Shown here: in pieces, positions 1 to 9,663 of the stretch
How the letters are laid out: each line of letters opens with the position of its first letter
How positions within the stretch are numbered: position 1 is the first letter of the stretch
DNA from: Smithellaceae bacterium
GTDB lineage: Bacteria > Desulfobacterota > Syntrophia > Syntrophales > Smithellaceae
DNA length: 64,000 nt
Assembly (NCBI GenBank): GCA_028693285.1
Contig: JAQUVQ010000003.1
Span: 34,104 to 98,103, forward strand
Direction: 5' to 3'
Made by a program: the position numbers and the translations under genes
The notes under the pieces: model-generated
Databases searched by the model: none
The model's input: the letters and a program-made list of their open reading frames with translations, nothing else
Told to the model about the DNA's origin: nothing

Positions 1-1651
1 CCACCAGGGAGGCGACAATGATGCTGTGGTGGTAGGTGCCCGGCGCTTCAATGATCATTTTCTGAAAAAGGGGCTGGTTGAGATTGGCCAGCTCCAGGAG
101 CTTGATGTACGTGATGAATCCGAAGAGGCTTTCAAAAACAGGGGTAAAACCGGCCACCAGGATTCCGGTGATCAGCCCGCCGAAGAGGCCCATGGCCAGA
201 CGCAGAACCAGATCCTCCAGCAGGCGTCCGGTCAGCAGATTCAGGCTGAGAATGGCGGCAATGTTGACGACGCCGAGAAAGATGCCGACCTTTAAAAAAG
301 TGGAGCGCTGACGGCTGTTGACGATATGGTAGGAGGCGGCAACCGACCCCAGAAACGAGAAAAGCGGAAAAAGAATTTTTTCTTCAAAAAGCAGACTGAT
401 CAGAAACGAGGTTAAAACGCTCATGATCATGGCCACGTTCCGGTTCACCAGAACGGCGATAATCATGGCGCCCATGGCGAAGGGAATGGCGAAATAGCAG
501 GCGTCCACCGGAAGGGAAGGGAAAGCCCGGTTGACGGCGACCGAAATGAAAATTCCCGCTTTCACGACAAAGATTTGCAGGAGGGCGACGATGGCGAACA
601 CCAGGAAGTCCACGTTGGACCGGGGCGATGTTTTCAGCCAGTTCCGGGTGCGCCAGAAATACAGAAGCAGGGTCAAAAACAGGACAATGCAGAAAATGCC
701 CGCGATGACCGCGAGATTGGAGATGTTGTTGTCCGCGGCGGTCTTGTGAAGGGCCTCCAGCTTGGCCAGCTCCAGATAGCCGATTTTATCCCCTTCCCGC
801 ACAATCATCTCGTTTTTCTGCACCTGGAAATACACCGGCTTGACGGCCTCTTTCGCGGAGGCGGTTTTTTGGGCCGTTGCTTCCGGGCTGCGGATGAGAT
901 TGGGCGCGATCATTTTTTTCAAAAAAGAAAACGAGGCCCGTCTGGCGTCTGGCTGGTCGCTCCGGATCGAGGCATGAACCTTCCTGAGCAGCGCCGGACC
1001 GGTGTCTTTCATGTGCAGAATGGACGACACCTCTTTGGTGTTTTCCTCCTGCCTCGTCAGGGTGTTGACAATGGTAATGCCTTTTTCCCGTTCATGATTC
1101 TGGAAGGCGCTTGCGGTGACGAGCGTCTTGTCGTAAAAGGCGAAAATCACCCGGGATAATTTCTGCAGCAGTTCATCGGAAAATGCGTTGGCTTTCAGGA
1201 AGGCGTATTCCTCCTGCGTGAGCGCGACGCCCAGGGAGTTTTCCAGAAGAGTTTTCCCGTCGGGTTTCTCCGGCTGTCCGGCCGCCTGCGCGAAGGATTG
1301 CCTGATTTTCGCCCTGATCGTCATGGCGGTTTCCGGATCATATTCATAGACCGGACGAACGCCGGCCGCGGCTTCGGTTTGCTTCAGCCTTGTGGATTGA
1401 ATGTCCTCCACCAGGAATTCGCGGTCGGCCTTGATGTTCTCCTGCACAATCATGCCGTGGCGGTAAACCGGTTTGGAAACGTAGAATTGCGGAGCGAGAA
1501 GGGCCGTCAGGCCCGCGCTCAAAAGGATGGCGATCGCCCATCGCTGGAAAATGACATCCTTCAGGAAAGAAAAAGAGAAGGGATGCTTTTCCTTCCATTT
1601 CCGAAAAAAGGACAGGATCTTTTCCGATGTCGAATCCAGGAAATTGTTCAT
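1..1651 (-). CDS. pgpH: PgpH/YqfF-type 7TM-HD family protein, N-terminal part (truncated by window edge)
   Basis: My reverse-complement translation from 1651 gives MNNFLDSTSEKILSFFRKWKEKHPFSFSFLKDVIFQRWAIAILLSAGLTALLAPQFYVSKPVYRHGMIVQENIKADREFLVEDIQSTRLKQTEAAAGVRPVYEYDPE..., typical of the 7TMR-HD extracellular domain; adjacent to phoH as in phoH-pgpH-ybeY operons. Not in the ORF track because it runs off the edge. Confidence 0.8.
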   Translation of the reverse strand, partial: MNNFLDSTSEKILSFFRKWKEKHPFSFSFLKDVIFQRWAIAILLSAGLTALLAPQFYVSKPVYRHGMIVQENIKADREFLVEDIQSTRLKQTEAAAGVRPVYEYDPETAMTIRAKIRQSFAQAAGQPEKPDGKTLLENSLGVALTQEEYAFLKANAFSDELLQKLSRVIFAFYDKTLVTASAFQNHEREKGITIVNTLTRQEENTKEVSSILHMKDTGPALLRKVHASIRSDQPDARRASFSFLKKMIAPNLIRSPEATAQKTASAKEAVKPVYFQVQKNEMIVREGDKIGYLELAKLEALHKTAADNNISNLAVIAGIFCIVLFLTLLLYFWRTRNWLKTSPRSNVDFLVFAIVALLQIFVVKAGIFISVAVNRAFPSLPVDACYFAIPFAMGAMIIAVLVNRNVAMIMSVLTSFLISLLFEEKILFPLFSFLGSVAASYHIVNSRQRSTFLKVGIFLGVVNIAAILSLNLLTGRLLEDLVLRLAMGLFGGLITGILVAGFTPVFESLFGFITYIKLLELANLNQPLFQKMIIEAPGTYHHSIIVASLV

Positions 1652-1659
1652 GGCCACGT

Positions 1660-2652
1660 TCAACTTTTTTGGTTTTTGTTTTCTTTTTCCCAGGATGCGT
1701 AGGCGGAGATCACATCGGCCACCAGGGGGTGGCGGACGACGTCCACCTGCGAAAAATGAACAATGCGGACGGCCGGTATATTTCTGAGAACGGCCGCCGC
1801 CTCGACCAGGCCGGAGGATCTCTCCGTCGGCAGATCAATCTGGGTGATGTCGCCGGTGACGACCGCTTTGGAGCAAAACCCCAGCCGCGTGAGAAACATT
1901 TTCATCTGTTCCGACGTGGTGTTCTGGGCTTCGTCCAGGATGATGAAAGAGTCGTTCAGAGTCCGGCCGCGCATAAACGCGATCGGCGCCACCTCGATGA
2001 GCCCCTTGCCGATCAGCGCGTTCGCTTTTTCCATGTCCACCATGTCATAGAGCGCGTCATACAGGGGGCGCAGGTAGGGGTTCACTTTTTCGGCCAGATC
2101 GCCCGGCAGGAAACCCAGCCGCTCACCCGCTTCCACGGCGGGGCGGGTCAGAATGATCCGCTGGACCTTTCTTTCCAGAAGGCAGGACACGGCCATCGCC
2201 ATGGCCAGGTATGTTTTTCCCGTGCCGGCGGGTCCGATGGCCAGCACCATGTCGGCGTTTCTCATGGAATCAATGTAGCGGCGCTGGGCGACGCTTTTCG
2301 GCGCGATGACCCGTTTTTTGGAGGAGATGAAAACCGTGTCCAGAAATACATGGGACAGGTCAAAATCAATGTCCTGGGAAAGAATCCGGTGGGCGTAGTC
2401 AAAATCCGAGAGCTCGACGTGCAACCCTTTGAGCATCAGGTCGCAGAGCTGCCGGATGACGCCCGACACAACCGCGACGGCCGCCTCTTCGCCGGAAATA
2501 GAAAGCGTGTTCCCCCAGGGCTTGATTTTGACGTCTTCAAGCTTTTCGAGAAGCTTCAGGTGCCGGTCGTGTTCGCCGCACAGATTCCGAAGCAGATTCG
2601 AGTCCGCGAAGGAAATCTTTTCCGCTCTCGCGCTTTTCGTTGATTTTGTCAA
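1660..2652 (-). CDS. phoH: PhoH family ATPase
   Basis: 330 aa; Walker A GPAGTGKTYLAMAMAV, RPAVEAGERLGFLPGDLAEKVNPYLRPLYDAL, DEAQNTT, GDITQIDLP: diagnostic PhoH motifs. Confidence 0.95.
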   Translation of the reverse strand: MTKSTKSARAEKISFADSNLLRNLCGEHDRHLKLLEKLEDVKIKPWGNTLSISGEEAAVAVVSGVIRQLCDLMLKGLHVELSDFDYAHRILSQDIDFDLSHVFLDTVFISSKKRVIAPKSVAQRRYIDSMRNADMVLAIGPAGTGKTYLAMAMAVSCLLERKVQRIILTRPAVEAGERLGFLPGDLAEKVNPYLRPLYDALYDMVDMEKANALIGKGLIEVAPIAFMRGRTLNDSFIILDEAQNTTSEQMKMFLTRLGFCSKAVVTGDITQIDLPTERSSGLVEAAAVLRNIPAVRIVHFSQVDVVRHPLVADVISAYASWEKENKNQKS

Positions 2653-2780
2653 AAAAATCCGCCTCTAAAAGGTTGATCTCCGCCATTGTCCAACCGTTTT
2701 ACCGGTGATCTTTGCGATGGCCATGGCCCCGTTGAACGAGGAGGCTATCTATCATCAAGATAACGGCATTGCAATACAAT

Positions 2781-4028
2781 TTAAGCCTGCAAAAACAGAT
2801 GGGCGAAGACCTTGGCGTTGCCCGTCATGTTGTCCACCGGGCAGTTTTCGTCCGGCTGATGGGCTTTCATGTTGGTTTTGGACCAGACGGCCGCCGGCAG
2901 GCCCCGTTTCCTCAGATAGGCGGCGACGGTTCCCGCACCGACGCCGCCGGCCGCGGCCCGAACGCGGTAAACCCGGTCGACGGCGTTTTGCAGGGCGAGG
3001 ACGACGGGCGCGTCGTCCGGCGTGGAAGGAGCGGGGTCAACGCGCTGATGAATGGAAATTTCAATCGTTACGCCATGGTTTTTTTCGACTTCCCGCTTGA
3101 TGGCTTCAATTTCAAAAAGCACGTCGTCGAGTTTGTACCGGGGCAGGATTCGGCAATCCATGCAGAAGACGTCTTCTCCCGGAATCGTGTTGATGTTGCC
3201 GACGTTGGCTTCCTTCTTCGTGGGTTCGAAGGTGCTGACGGGAGGATCAAAAAGAGGGTCTTGTGCGTCGAAGATTTCGCGCAGCTTTGTCAGTTGCGTC
3301 ACGAAGGAAGAGGCGGCGGAAAAAGCGTTGATTCCGAGCTGCGGTTTGCTGCCGTGGCACTGCTTTCCGGTGGTTTTAAAGCCCAGCCAGAGAATGCCTT
3401 TTTCGGCGACTTCAATCAGTGACCCTTCGGAATCTCCTGAATCCGGCGCCACAATCCAGTCCCCGGAACCGAAAATCTTTTCCGGCAGGGCGAGGAGATG
3501 CTGCACGCCTTTTTCGCTGGAGGTTTCCTCGTCGGATACGAACAGCAGGTTGATCGTGGAGCGGGGAACGATGCCCTCCGCAAGCAGCGCCCTGGCGGCA
3601 AAAATGGAAGCCGCCATATCCTGCTGATTGTCTTCCGTGCCCCGGCCGTACACGCAATCGTCCTTTACATAGGCATGGTAGGGATCGGCGCTCCAGAGGC
3701 CCGGCTCGCCCGGAGGGACGATGTCCAGATGCGTAATGATCCAGACGCTGCGGGCGTTGTTCGTTCCCGGAATGGACGCAAGAAAGTTCGGGCGCAGTCC
3801 GTCCGAAACCGAGGGATCCGGCGCGTCAAAATGCCGGAAAATCGTAAAGCCCATATCGGACAGATGCTTTTGCAGCGTCCGGGCTTTGGGCATTTCGCCG
3901 TCGCCGCCGTTTGCCGGACCGACGGCCGGAACGGCCGTCAGCGCTTTTTGCAGGTCGATCATGTCCCCGCGCCAGGCATCAATTCTGCGGGATACTTTTT
4001 CAAAAAGAACTTCGTCGATCATCATCAA
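2781..4028 (-). CDS. M20 family metallohydrolase (ArgE/DapE/ACY1-like)
   Basis: 415 aa; THLDIVPPGEPGLWSADPYHAYVKDDCVYGRGTEDNQQDMAA and VSDEETSSEKG match M20 metal-site motifs. Confidence 0.88.
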   Translation of the reverse strand: MMMIDEVLFEKVSRRIDAWRGDMIDLQKALTAVPAVGPANGGDGEMPKARTLQKHLSDMGFTIFRHFDAPDPSVSDGLRPNFLASIPGTNNARSVWIITHLDIVPPGEPGLWSADPYHAYVKDDCVYGRGTEDNQQDMAASIFAARALLAEGIVPRSTINLLFVSDEETSSEKGVQHLLALPEKIFGSGDWIVAPDSGDSEGSLIEVAEKGILWLGFKTTGKQCHGSKPQLGINAFSAASSFVTQLTKLREIFDAQDPLFDPPVSTFEPTKKEANVGNINTIPGEDVFCMDCRILPRYKLDDVLFEIEAIKREVEKNHGVTIEISIHQRVDPAPSTPDDAPVVLALQNAVDRVYRVRAAAGGVGAGTVAAYLRKRGLPAAVWSKTNMKAHQPDENCPVDNMTGNAKVFAHLFLQA

Positions 4029-4036
4029 ACCTCAAA

Positions 4037-5467
4037 TCAGGGCTGGGGAACAATCTGCGCCGGCGCCGGCCAGTTTTCCGGCCATGCGCCGAAACGGTCC
4101 GCGTCGCCGACGATCAGCGTCAATCTTCTATTTTCATGGAGAAAGGCCGCGGCGATGCGGCGAATGTCTTCCAGCGTCACCGCTTCGATTTTTTCCCGGT
4201 AGGTCGTCAGGTAATCGGCGGGCAGCTTCTCGTATTCGTTTTTCATTTGCTCGAAGGCAATCTGTCTTGGCTGTTCAAAGGAAAAGATGAAGCTGTTGAT
4301 GATCGATCGCTTCGCCCAGTCCAGTTCGGCCCGAGCAATGGACCCGGCCGCCGCGTCGCGCAGAATGGATTCGATCAGGGAAATCGCCTGAAAGGTCGAA
4401 GCCGTCTTGGTGAAGGCGTAGGTTCCGAAAACACCGTAGTTGGACCGCGCGCGGTAGAAGCTGCCGGCGCTGTAGGCCAGGCCTTCCTCATTGCGCACGG
4501 CGCTGAAAATCCGGGAGGAAAATCCGCCGCTGCCGATCAGAAAATCCAGAACCTCGAAAGCGTAAAAATCCGGGTGGTTCTTGCTGATCGTCAGTTCCCC
4601 GCCGACCACCGTGGATTGCGGGATCGGTTTGCGGATCAGGAAAAAGCCCCGGCCTCCCTGTCGGGGGGCGGCCGGAATGTCATGAACGAGGCGGGGAATC
4701 TTCGCATCGCCGAAAACTTGTTCGATTTTTTTTACGGCTTCTTCACGGGAGATGTCACCGGATACCGCCAGCAGCATGTTGGCCGGCGAAAAGTATTCGC
4801 GGTGGAACGAAATCAGATCCTTGCGCGAAATGTTGTCCAGGGAGGCGGAGGTCGCGTAGCGGCCCCGCGGGTCGCCGGGATAGAGAAGCCGGTTGAACTC
4901 GCGAAAGGCCAGTGTTTGCGGATTGTCCACCGTCCGCCGCAGTTCCTCTTTCTTTAATGCCAGCGCCTCCTGAATCTTTTTTTCTTCAAAGGCAGGCTCC
5001 AGAAGCATCCGGGAGAGAAGATCGAGGCATTCATCCAGGTCGCTTTTCAAAAAGATGAAGTGAATGGAGGCGGAATCGAGCGACATGGAAATGGACGGAG
5101 AAGCGGCCAGAAAATCCAGGCGCCGGTCCATTTCGCCGCTTCCGAGTTTTGCCGTTCCGCCTGTGCGCATCACCGAGGCGGTAATTTCCGCAAGTCCTTC
5201 TTTTCCCGCGGGGTCGTGCAAAGTTCCCGTCCGCACCAGTGCCGTCAGGGAAACCAGCGGCAATTCGCTGTCCTGCAGATAAAACAAAAACATGCCGTTT
5301 TTAAGCGCAATCCGCTGGGCCTGCGGCATGCGGAATTCCAGCGCGGGATACCGGATTTGATCCGGAGGAATCCAGGGGGGTGCGGTGTGTGCGGCCTGGG
5401 GCGCTGCAAGAAAGATCAATGCGAGCAGCAGTCCGGCTGTGCAAAATATCGTTTTTTTACTTTTCAT
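4037..5467 (-). CDS. M16 family peptidase-like protein, HXXEH absent (non-catalytic subunit type)
   Basis: 476 aa with signal peptide; M16 fold sequence (GLAEITASVMRTGG in place of HXXEH; C-terminal IGSGGFSSRIFSAVRNEEGLAYS). Confidence 0.88.
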   Translation of the reverse strand: MKSKKTIFCTAGLLLALIFLAAPQAAHTAPPWIPPDQIRYPALEFRMPQAQRIALKNGMFLFYLQDSELPLVSLTALVRTGTLHDPAGKEGLAEITASVMRTGGTAKLGSGEMDRRLDFLAASPSISMSLDSASIHFIFLKSDLDECLDLLSRMLLEPAFEEKKIQEALALKKEELRRTVDNPQTLAFREFNRLLYPGDPRGRYATSASLDNISRKDLISFHREYFSPANMLLAVSGDISREEAVKKIEQVFGDAKIPRLVHDIPAAPRQGGRGFFLIRKPIPQSTVVGGELTISKNHPDFYAFEVLDFLIGSGGFSSRIFSAVRNEEGLAYSAGSFYRARSNYGVFGTYAFTKTASTFQAISLIESILRDAAAGSIARAELDWAKRSIINSFIFSFEQPRQIAFEQMKNEYEKLPADYLTTYREKIEAVTLEDIRRIAAAFLHENRRLTLIVGDADRFGAWPENWPAPAQIVPQP

Positions 5468-6983
5468 GGGTTTCCGCGCCTTTTCTGGAAGCGGGCTTCC
5501 GGTTTAAAAACGCGACGGTGCGGTTTTCCGCCGTAAGGTACCGGACGGCCGCCGCCCGAACCTCGCCGGCCGTCACCTTTTGTATTCTGGGCAGGTAATC
5601 GGAAAAGTACCGGTAATCCCCCAAAAGCAGTTCGTAATAGGAAAGAATGGACGCCAGTTCGGAATTGGAATCCAGGCTTTTGATGTAGTCCATCTTCAGC
5701 TGGTTTTTGGCCCGGGCCAGTTCCTCTTCCGTCACGGAATGGGTCTTGATCGATTCGATCTCCTCAATAATGGCCGCCTGAAGTTCTTCGTTAGTGTGGG
5801 GGTGGCGCGGCCGCGCAAAAATCGTGAAGAGGTTGGAGTATCTCGAGGCGGGCACGCCGTTCACCACGCTGACACTGTCCGCGATCTGCCGCTCTGTCAC
5901 CAGCTTGTCGTACAGACGGCTGGTTCTGCCTTTGCCGAGAATCGCCTCCAGGACATCGAGCACATAATCATCCTGCGCGGGCGGCGCCGGTTTGTGGTAG
6001 CCGATGATCATCGACGGGCTTGCGTCGAACTCAACCTCGACCTTTCGCTCGGCTCTTTGCTCCGGTTCGGAAGGAATCCGCGCGGAAGGCGCGCCGGCAT
6101 CGGGAATCCGCCCGAAATAACGGCGAATCAGGTCCATCGTTTTTGAAGGGTCGACATCCCCGACCACGGCAATGCAGATCCGCCCGGGTGACCGGTATTT
6201 CCGGTGGATGCCGCGGATCGCCGCCGGGCTCAGGAAGGTCAGATCCATGGGCAATCCTATGATCGGAATGCCGTAGGGATGGGTCGTGTAGGCCCGGCCC
6301 AAAAAGGCTTCATAGAGCTTGCCGTCGGGGCTTGCCTCCACTCGCTGCCTTCTTTCCTCCAGGATGACGTCCCGCTCCGTGTAAAACTGACGGAAAACGG
6401 GATGCAGAAGGCGGTCGGATTCAATGCGCGCCCAGAGTTCGATCTTGTTGGCGGGAAGGTTGATGTAGTAGGTGGTCATGTCCTGACCCGTTGCCGCGTT
6501 CATGCCGGATGCGCCGTTTTCCGTGTAGAGGCGGTCAATTTCATTGGGGATGAAATCCCGGAGATGCCCGTTCTGCAGCTTTTTGAGACGCTCTTCCAGG
6601 CGGCGAATTTTCCGGGGATCGGCCGAACCCTGCTTTTTGCGTTCGCGGTCCAGTTGTTCGCCGGTTTTTTCAATGCGCGAAAGCAGCTTCTTTTCCGCCG
6701 GGTAATTTTTTGCGCCGATGGTCGTCGTTCCCTTGAACATCATGTGCTCAAGGAAGTGGGCCGCGCCGCTCTGCCCCGGGATTTCATCAACGGCGCCCAC
6801 CCGGTAGCGGATGAACAGGGAAACGGTCGGGCTGAATTTGCGCTCCATGATCAGGACGGTCAGACCGTTTTGCAGCCTGGCCTTCACGATTTTCTTCTCC
6901 AGGTCCACCGCCAGCGCAGGCAGCGCCTGGCACAACAACAGCAGCAGCCCGAAGGCAATCCAGATTTTATTCCTTGTCCGCAT
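5457..6983 (-). CDS. M16 family zinc peptidase (catalytic, HFLEH)
   Basis: Signal peptide MRTRNKIWIAFGLLLLLCQALPALA; AAHFLEHMMFKGT is the inverted zinc motif HXXEH. ORF track extends to 7076; ATG at 6983 is the more likely start. Confidence 0.9.
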   Translation of the reverse strand: MRTRNKIWIAFGLLLLLCQALPALAVDLEKKIVKARLQNGLTVLIMERKFSPTVSLFIRYRVGAVDEIPGQSGAAHFLEHMMFKGTTTIGAKNYPAEKKLLSRIEKTGEQLDRERKKQGSADPRKIRRLEERLKKLQNGHLRDFIPNEIDRLYTENGASGMNAATGQDMTTYYINLPANKIELWARIESDRLLHPVFRQFYTERDVILEERRQRVEASPDGKLYEAFLGRAYTTHPYGIPIIGLPMDLTFLSPAAIRGIHRKYRSPGRICIAVVGDVDPSKTMDLIRRYFGRIPDAGAPSARIPSEPEQRAERKVEVEFDASPSMIIGYHKPAPPAQDDYVLDVLEAILGKGRTSRLYDKLVTERQIADSVSVVNGVPASRYSNLFTIFARPRHPHTNEELQAAIIEEIESIKTHSVTEEELARAKNQLKMDYIKSLDSNSELASILSYYELLLGDYRYFSDYLPRIQKVTAGEVRAAAVRYLTAENRTVAFLNRKPASRKGAETHEK

Positions 6984-7206
6984 GGTCCTCCTCAGGGGCC
7001 GGATTTCCCGGAAAAAAACGAAAAACCGCGTAGAGAATTCCGGCGATGCAAAACAAAATGATGAAAGAGGCCGCAAACAGCGTCATCACGAATTCCAGCG
7101 GATTGGCCAGTTGAAAGGAGCTTTTCAGGAGAAGGACGCCGAACACCAGAAAAAATCCGGACAACAGAAAAATGACGATGTTTTTAATTCGAATCAGAAG
7201 TTCCAT
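6967..7206 (-). CDS. Small two-TM membrane protein of unknown function
   Basis: About 79 aa from ATG at 7206 (MELLIRIKNIVIFLLSGFFLVFGVLLLKSSFQL...); two hydrophobic segments; overlaps neighbours on both sides on the same strand. Confidence 0.6.
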   Translation of the reverse strand: MELLIRIKNIVIFLLSGFFLVFGVLLLKSSFQLANPLEFVMTLFAASFIILFCIAGILYAVFRFFPGNPAPEEDHADKE

Positions 7207-8572
7207 TCCCAAAACCGTTTTCTTTCGGCAGCGCTTGAATGCGCTCTTTCATCCCGCGATAAGCCTCATAACTGAAATCATTGTTGCGGCAGCACAACAG
7301 AGTGTTGTTATGATACAGAGGCTCGCGCTGAATGTCAAATATGGAAGCGGCGACGGCTTCCGGCCACATGGGGGTTCCCGGAATCGGCGAGTACTCGGCC
7401 AGCACGGGCCTTGCGCCGCACCGGACGACAAAATCGATGCTCTCTTCCACCTCCCGGGCTTGCTGGCCCGGCAGGCCGCACAAAAGGTAAACTCCGATGT
7501 CCCGTGTTTTGTATCCTGCCTCTTTCAGATGCGCGACCGCGCGCTTCAGTTCCTCATTTCGCACCTTGCCGCCGGTTTCCCGCTGCGCCTCGAAATTGGC
7601 TGTTTCAAAGCCGAAGCGAATCGTTTTGAAGCCGGATTCAAAGAGCAGACGGCTGAGCGGCGCGTCGATTTCCCGGACATGCAGGCCGTTCGGGCAGTGA
7701 AACCGGCAGGATAGATTGCGTCTTTGAATGTCGTGAAGCAGAGGAATGATCAGGCTTTCGGGATCGGCCAGAAGGGCGTCGTCGTAGAAGCTGAAATCCA
7801 TGACGCCGAATCGCCGATGCCAGTATTCGATCTCGTCTGCGACTTTTCCGGGATTGCGCTTCATATGCCGGTCGTAAAACAAATGGGAGGAACAGTAGCT
7901 GCAGCGGTAGGGACAGCCCAGCGAAGTGATGATGGGAACCTGGTCAATCCGGCCCAACAGGTCAAACGCAGGGTAGGGCAGGGCATCCAGATCGTCTTCT
8001 TCGGGATTGAAGACGATGTCTTCTCCAAAAACGCTTCGCATCAACTCGAGAATCTGCTTTTCACCCCGTCCGCGAACAACGAAATCCGCCCCAGAATTTG
8101 CCGCCGCATGATCATGGCAAAGGGAGGCATACTTTCCTCCCAGGATGACGGGAACGCCCGGCAGCATCTCCTTGAGTATTTTAATCACGTCAAAAACCCC
8201 GGGATACCAGTAGGTCATCATGGACGTGACCAGCACGACATCCGTATCGGAGAAGCGTGCAATCTCTTTTCGGAAAACGGACGGATCCATTCCATATCGG
8301 CAGTAGCTGCGGTCAATCGCCTCGAGGCAGGACGGCTTTTCAATGACCTGCCGGAAGAAGCGGCCATGCCCGTAAGCGTGGCGTTTGGGCGCTTTGCCGC
8401 TTTTTTGCAGCATGAGCGAATTATAAGGATCAAGGCAATCAATGCAGGAAATGCGATGATGGTTGGCGCGCAGCAGCCCGCCCAGGTATAAAAGCCCCAG
8501 GGGTTTCAGCCAGAAATCATAAGCCGCAAAATCATAAATCCAGGGATTGATTAACAGAACCTTCTTGCTCAT
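7184..8572 (-). CDS. B12-binding-domain radical SAM protein
   Basis: 462 aa; N-terminal B12-binding-like region (INPWIYDFAAYDFWLKPLGLLYLGGLL), CPYRCSYC radical SAM cluster motif, LLCGLPGQ. Confidence 0.9.
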   Translation of the reverse strand: MSKKVLLINPWIYDFAAYDFWLKPLGLLYLGGLLRANHHRISCIDCLDPYNSLMLQKSGKAPKRHAYGHGRFFRQVIEKPSCLEAIDRSYCRYGMDPSVFRKEIARFSDTDVVLVTSMMTYWYPGVFDVIKILKEMLPGVPVILGGKYASLCHDHAAANSGADFVVRGRGEKQILELMRSVFGEDIVFNPEEDDLDALPYPAFDLLGRIDQVPIITSLGCPYRCSYCSSHLFYDRHMKRNPGKVADEIEYWHRRFGVMDFSFYDDALLADPESLIIPLLHDIQRRNLSCRFHCPNGLHVREIDAPLSRLLFESGFKTIRFGFETANFEAQRETGGKVRNEELKRAVAHLKEAGYKTRDIGVYLLCGLPGQQAREVEESIDFVVRCGARPVLAEYSPIPGTPMWPEAVAASIFDIQREPLYHNNTLLCCRNNDFSYEAYRGMKERIQALPKENGFGNGTSDSN

Positions 8573-8722
8573 GGGGTGTCTTTAGCATACAAGCCCATAA
8601 TTTACAAAGTGCATGAAGCATATGTCGAGAGGCAATTCGTGATCAGCAGCAGGATTTTCAGAAAGAACTTGAAGACTGGGGCAATTGTTGCTAACATGCC
8701 CAAACTTTTTAAGGGATGCTTC

Positions 8723-9172
8723 ATGCGGGCAGTACTTCAAAGAGTTGACCGGGCCGGCGTCAACATAAATTCACGATTATTTTCCTCTATTTCGCAAGGG
8801 TTGCTGGTATTGCTTGGCGTGGAAAAAGGCGATTCCCGGAAAGACGCGGATTATGTTCTGGAAAAAACAGTCAATTTGCGAATATTTGAGGATGAACAGG
8901 GAAAGATGAACCGCTCGCTTGCCGACATTGGCGGCGAAATGATGGTGGTTTCGCAGTTTACACTGCTGGCCGACTGCGTCAAGGGGCGAAGGCCGTCGTT
9001 TGCCGGGGCGGAAGAGCCGGAGAAGGCCAATGAGCTGTATGAATATTTTGTGTCCGAGGCGTCTATGAAGGTGAAGAAGCTGGCCACCGGCAGGTTTCAG
9101 GAAATGATGCAAATCGAACTGATCAACAACGGACCGGTGACGATTCTGCTCGACAGCAGGAAAACGGTTTGA
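8723..9172 (+). CDS. dtd: D-aminoacyl-tRNA deacylase
   Basis: MRAVLQRVDRAGV...GLLVLLGVEKGDSRKDADYVLEKTVNLRIFEDEQGKMNRSL...GEMMVVSQFTLLADCVKGRRPSF; start at 8723 matches the family N-terminus (ORF track starts upstream). Confidence 0.95.
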   Translation: MRAVLQRVDRAGVNINSRLFSSISQGLLVLLGVEKGDSRKDADYVLEKTVNLRIFEDEQGKMNRSLADIGGEMMVVSQFTLLADCVKGRRPSFAGAEEPEKANELYEYFVSEASMKVKKLATGRFQEMMQIELINNGPVTILLDSRKTV

Positions 9173-9174
9173 CC

Positions 9175-9663
9175 ATGAACGAAAACGACATTCGGATCGA
9201 CAAAGACGGGATCTGGTATTACCGCGGCGCGCACATGTTCCGCAAAGACATTTTGTGCATTTTCTTCGAGCACCTGAAGCGGGACGACAGCGGCCGGTAT
9301 TTCATCGAGCTCAACGGAGAAATCTGCGGACTGGAGGTTGAAGACACGGCCTTTGTCGTAACGGCGGTTTGCAAAATCCAGGACGCCTGCGGTTCTGAAA
9401 CACTGGAAATCCTGTTGAGCGACGACCGGAAGGAGGCGCTGGACGCCGGCACGCTGGCCGTCGGCAAAGACAACGTCCTGTATTGCCGCGTGAAAAACAA
9501 CCGGTTCCCCGCGCGCTTTACCCGGAAAAGCTACTATCAACTGGCGGAATTCATTGAGCCCGACGGCGATGAAAACGAATTTTGCGTCGTTTTCGACGGT
9601 CGGAAATATCCGATTGCGCTTGCTTCCCATAACCATGATAACGGAGGAAACCATGTTAGATGA
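9175..9663 (+). CDS. DUF1285 family protein
   Basis: [49 protein letters not shown]; recognised DUF1285-like pattern. Confidence 0.7.
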   Translation: MNENDIRIDKDGIWYYRGAHMFRKDILCIFFEHLKRDDSGRYFIELNGEICGLEVEDTAFVVTAVCKIQDACGSETLEILLSDDRKEALDAGTLAVGKDNVLYCRVKNNRFPARFTRKSYYQLAEFIEPDGDENEFCVVFDGRKYPIALASHNHDNGGNHVR

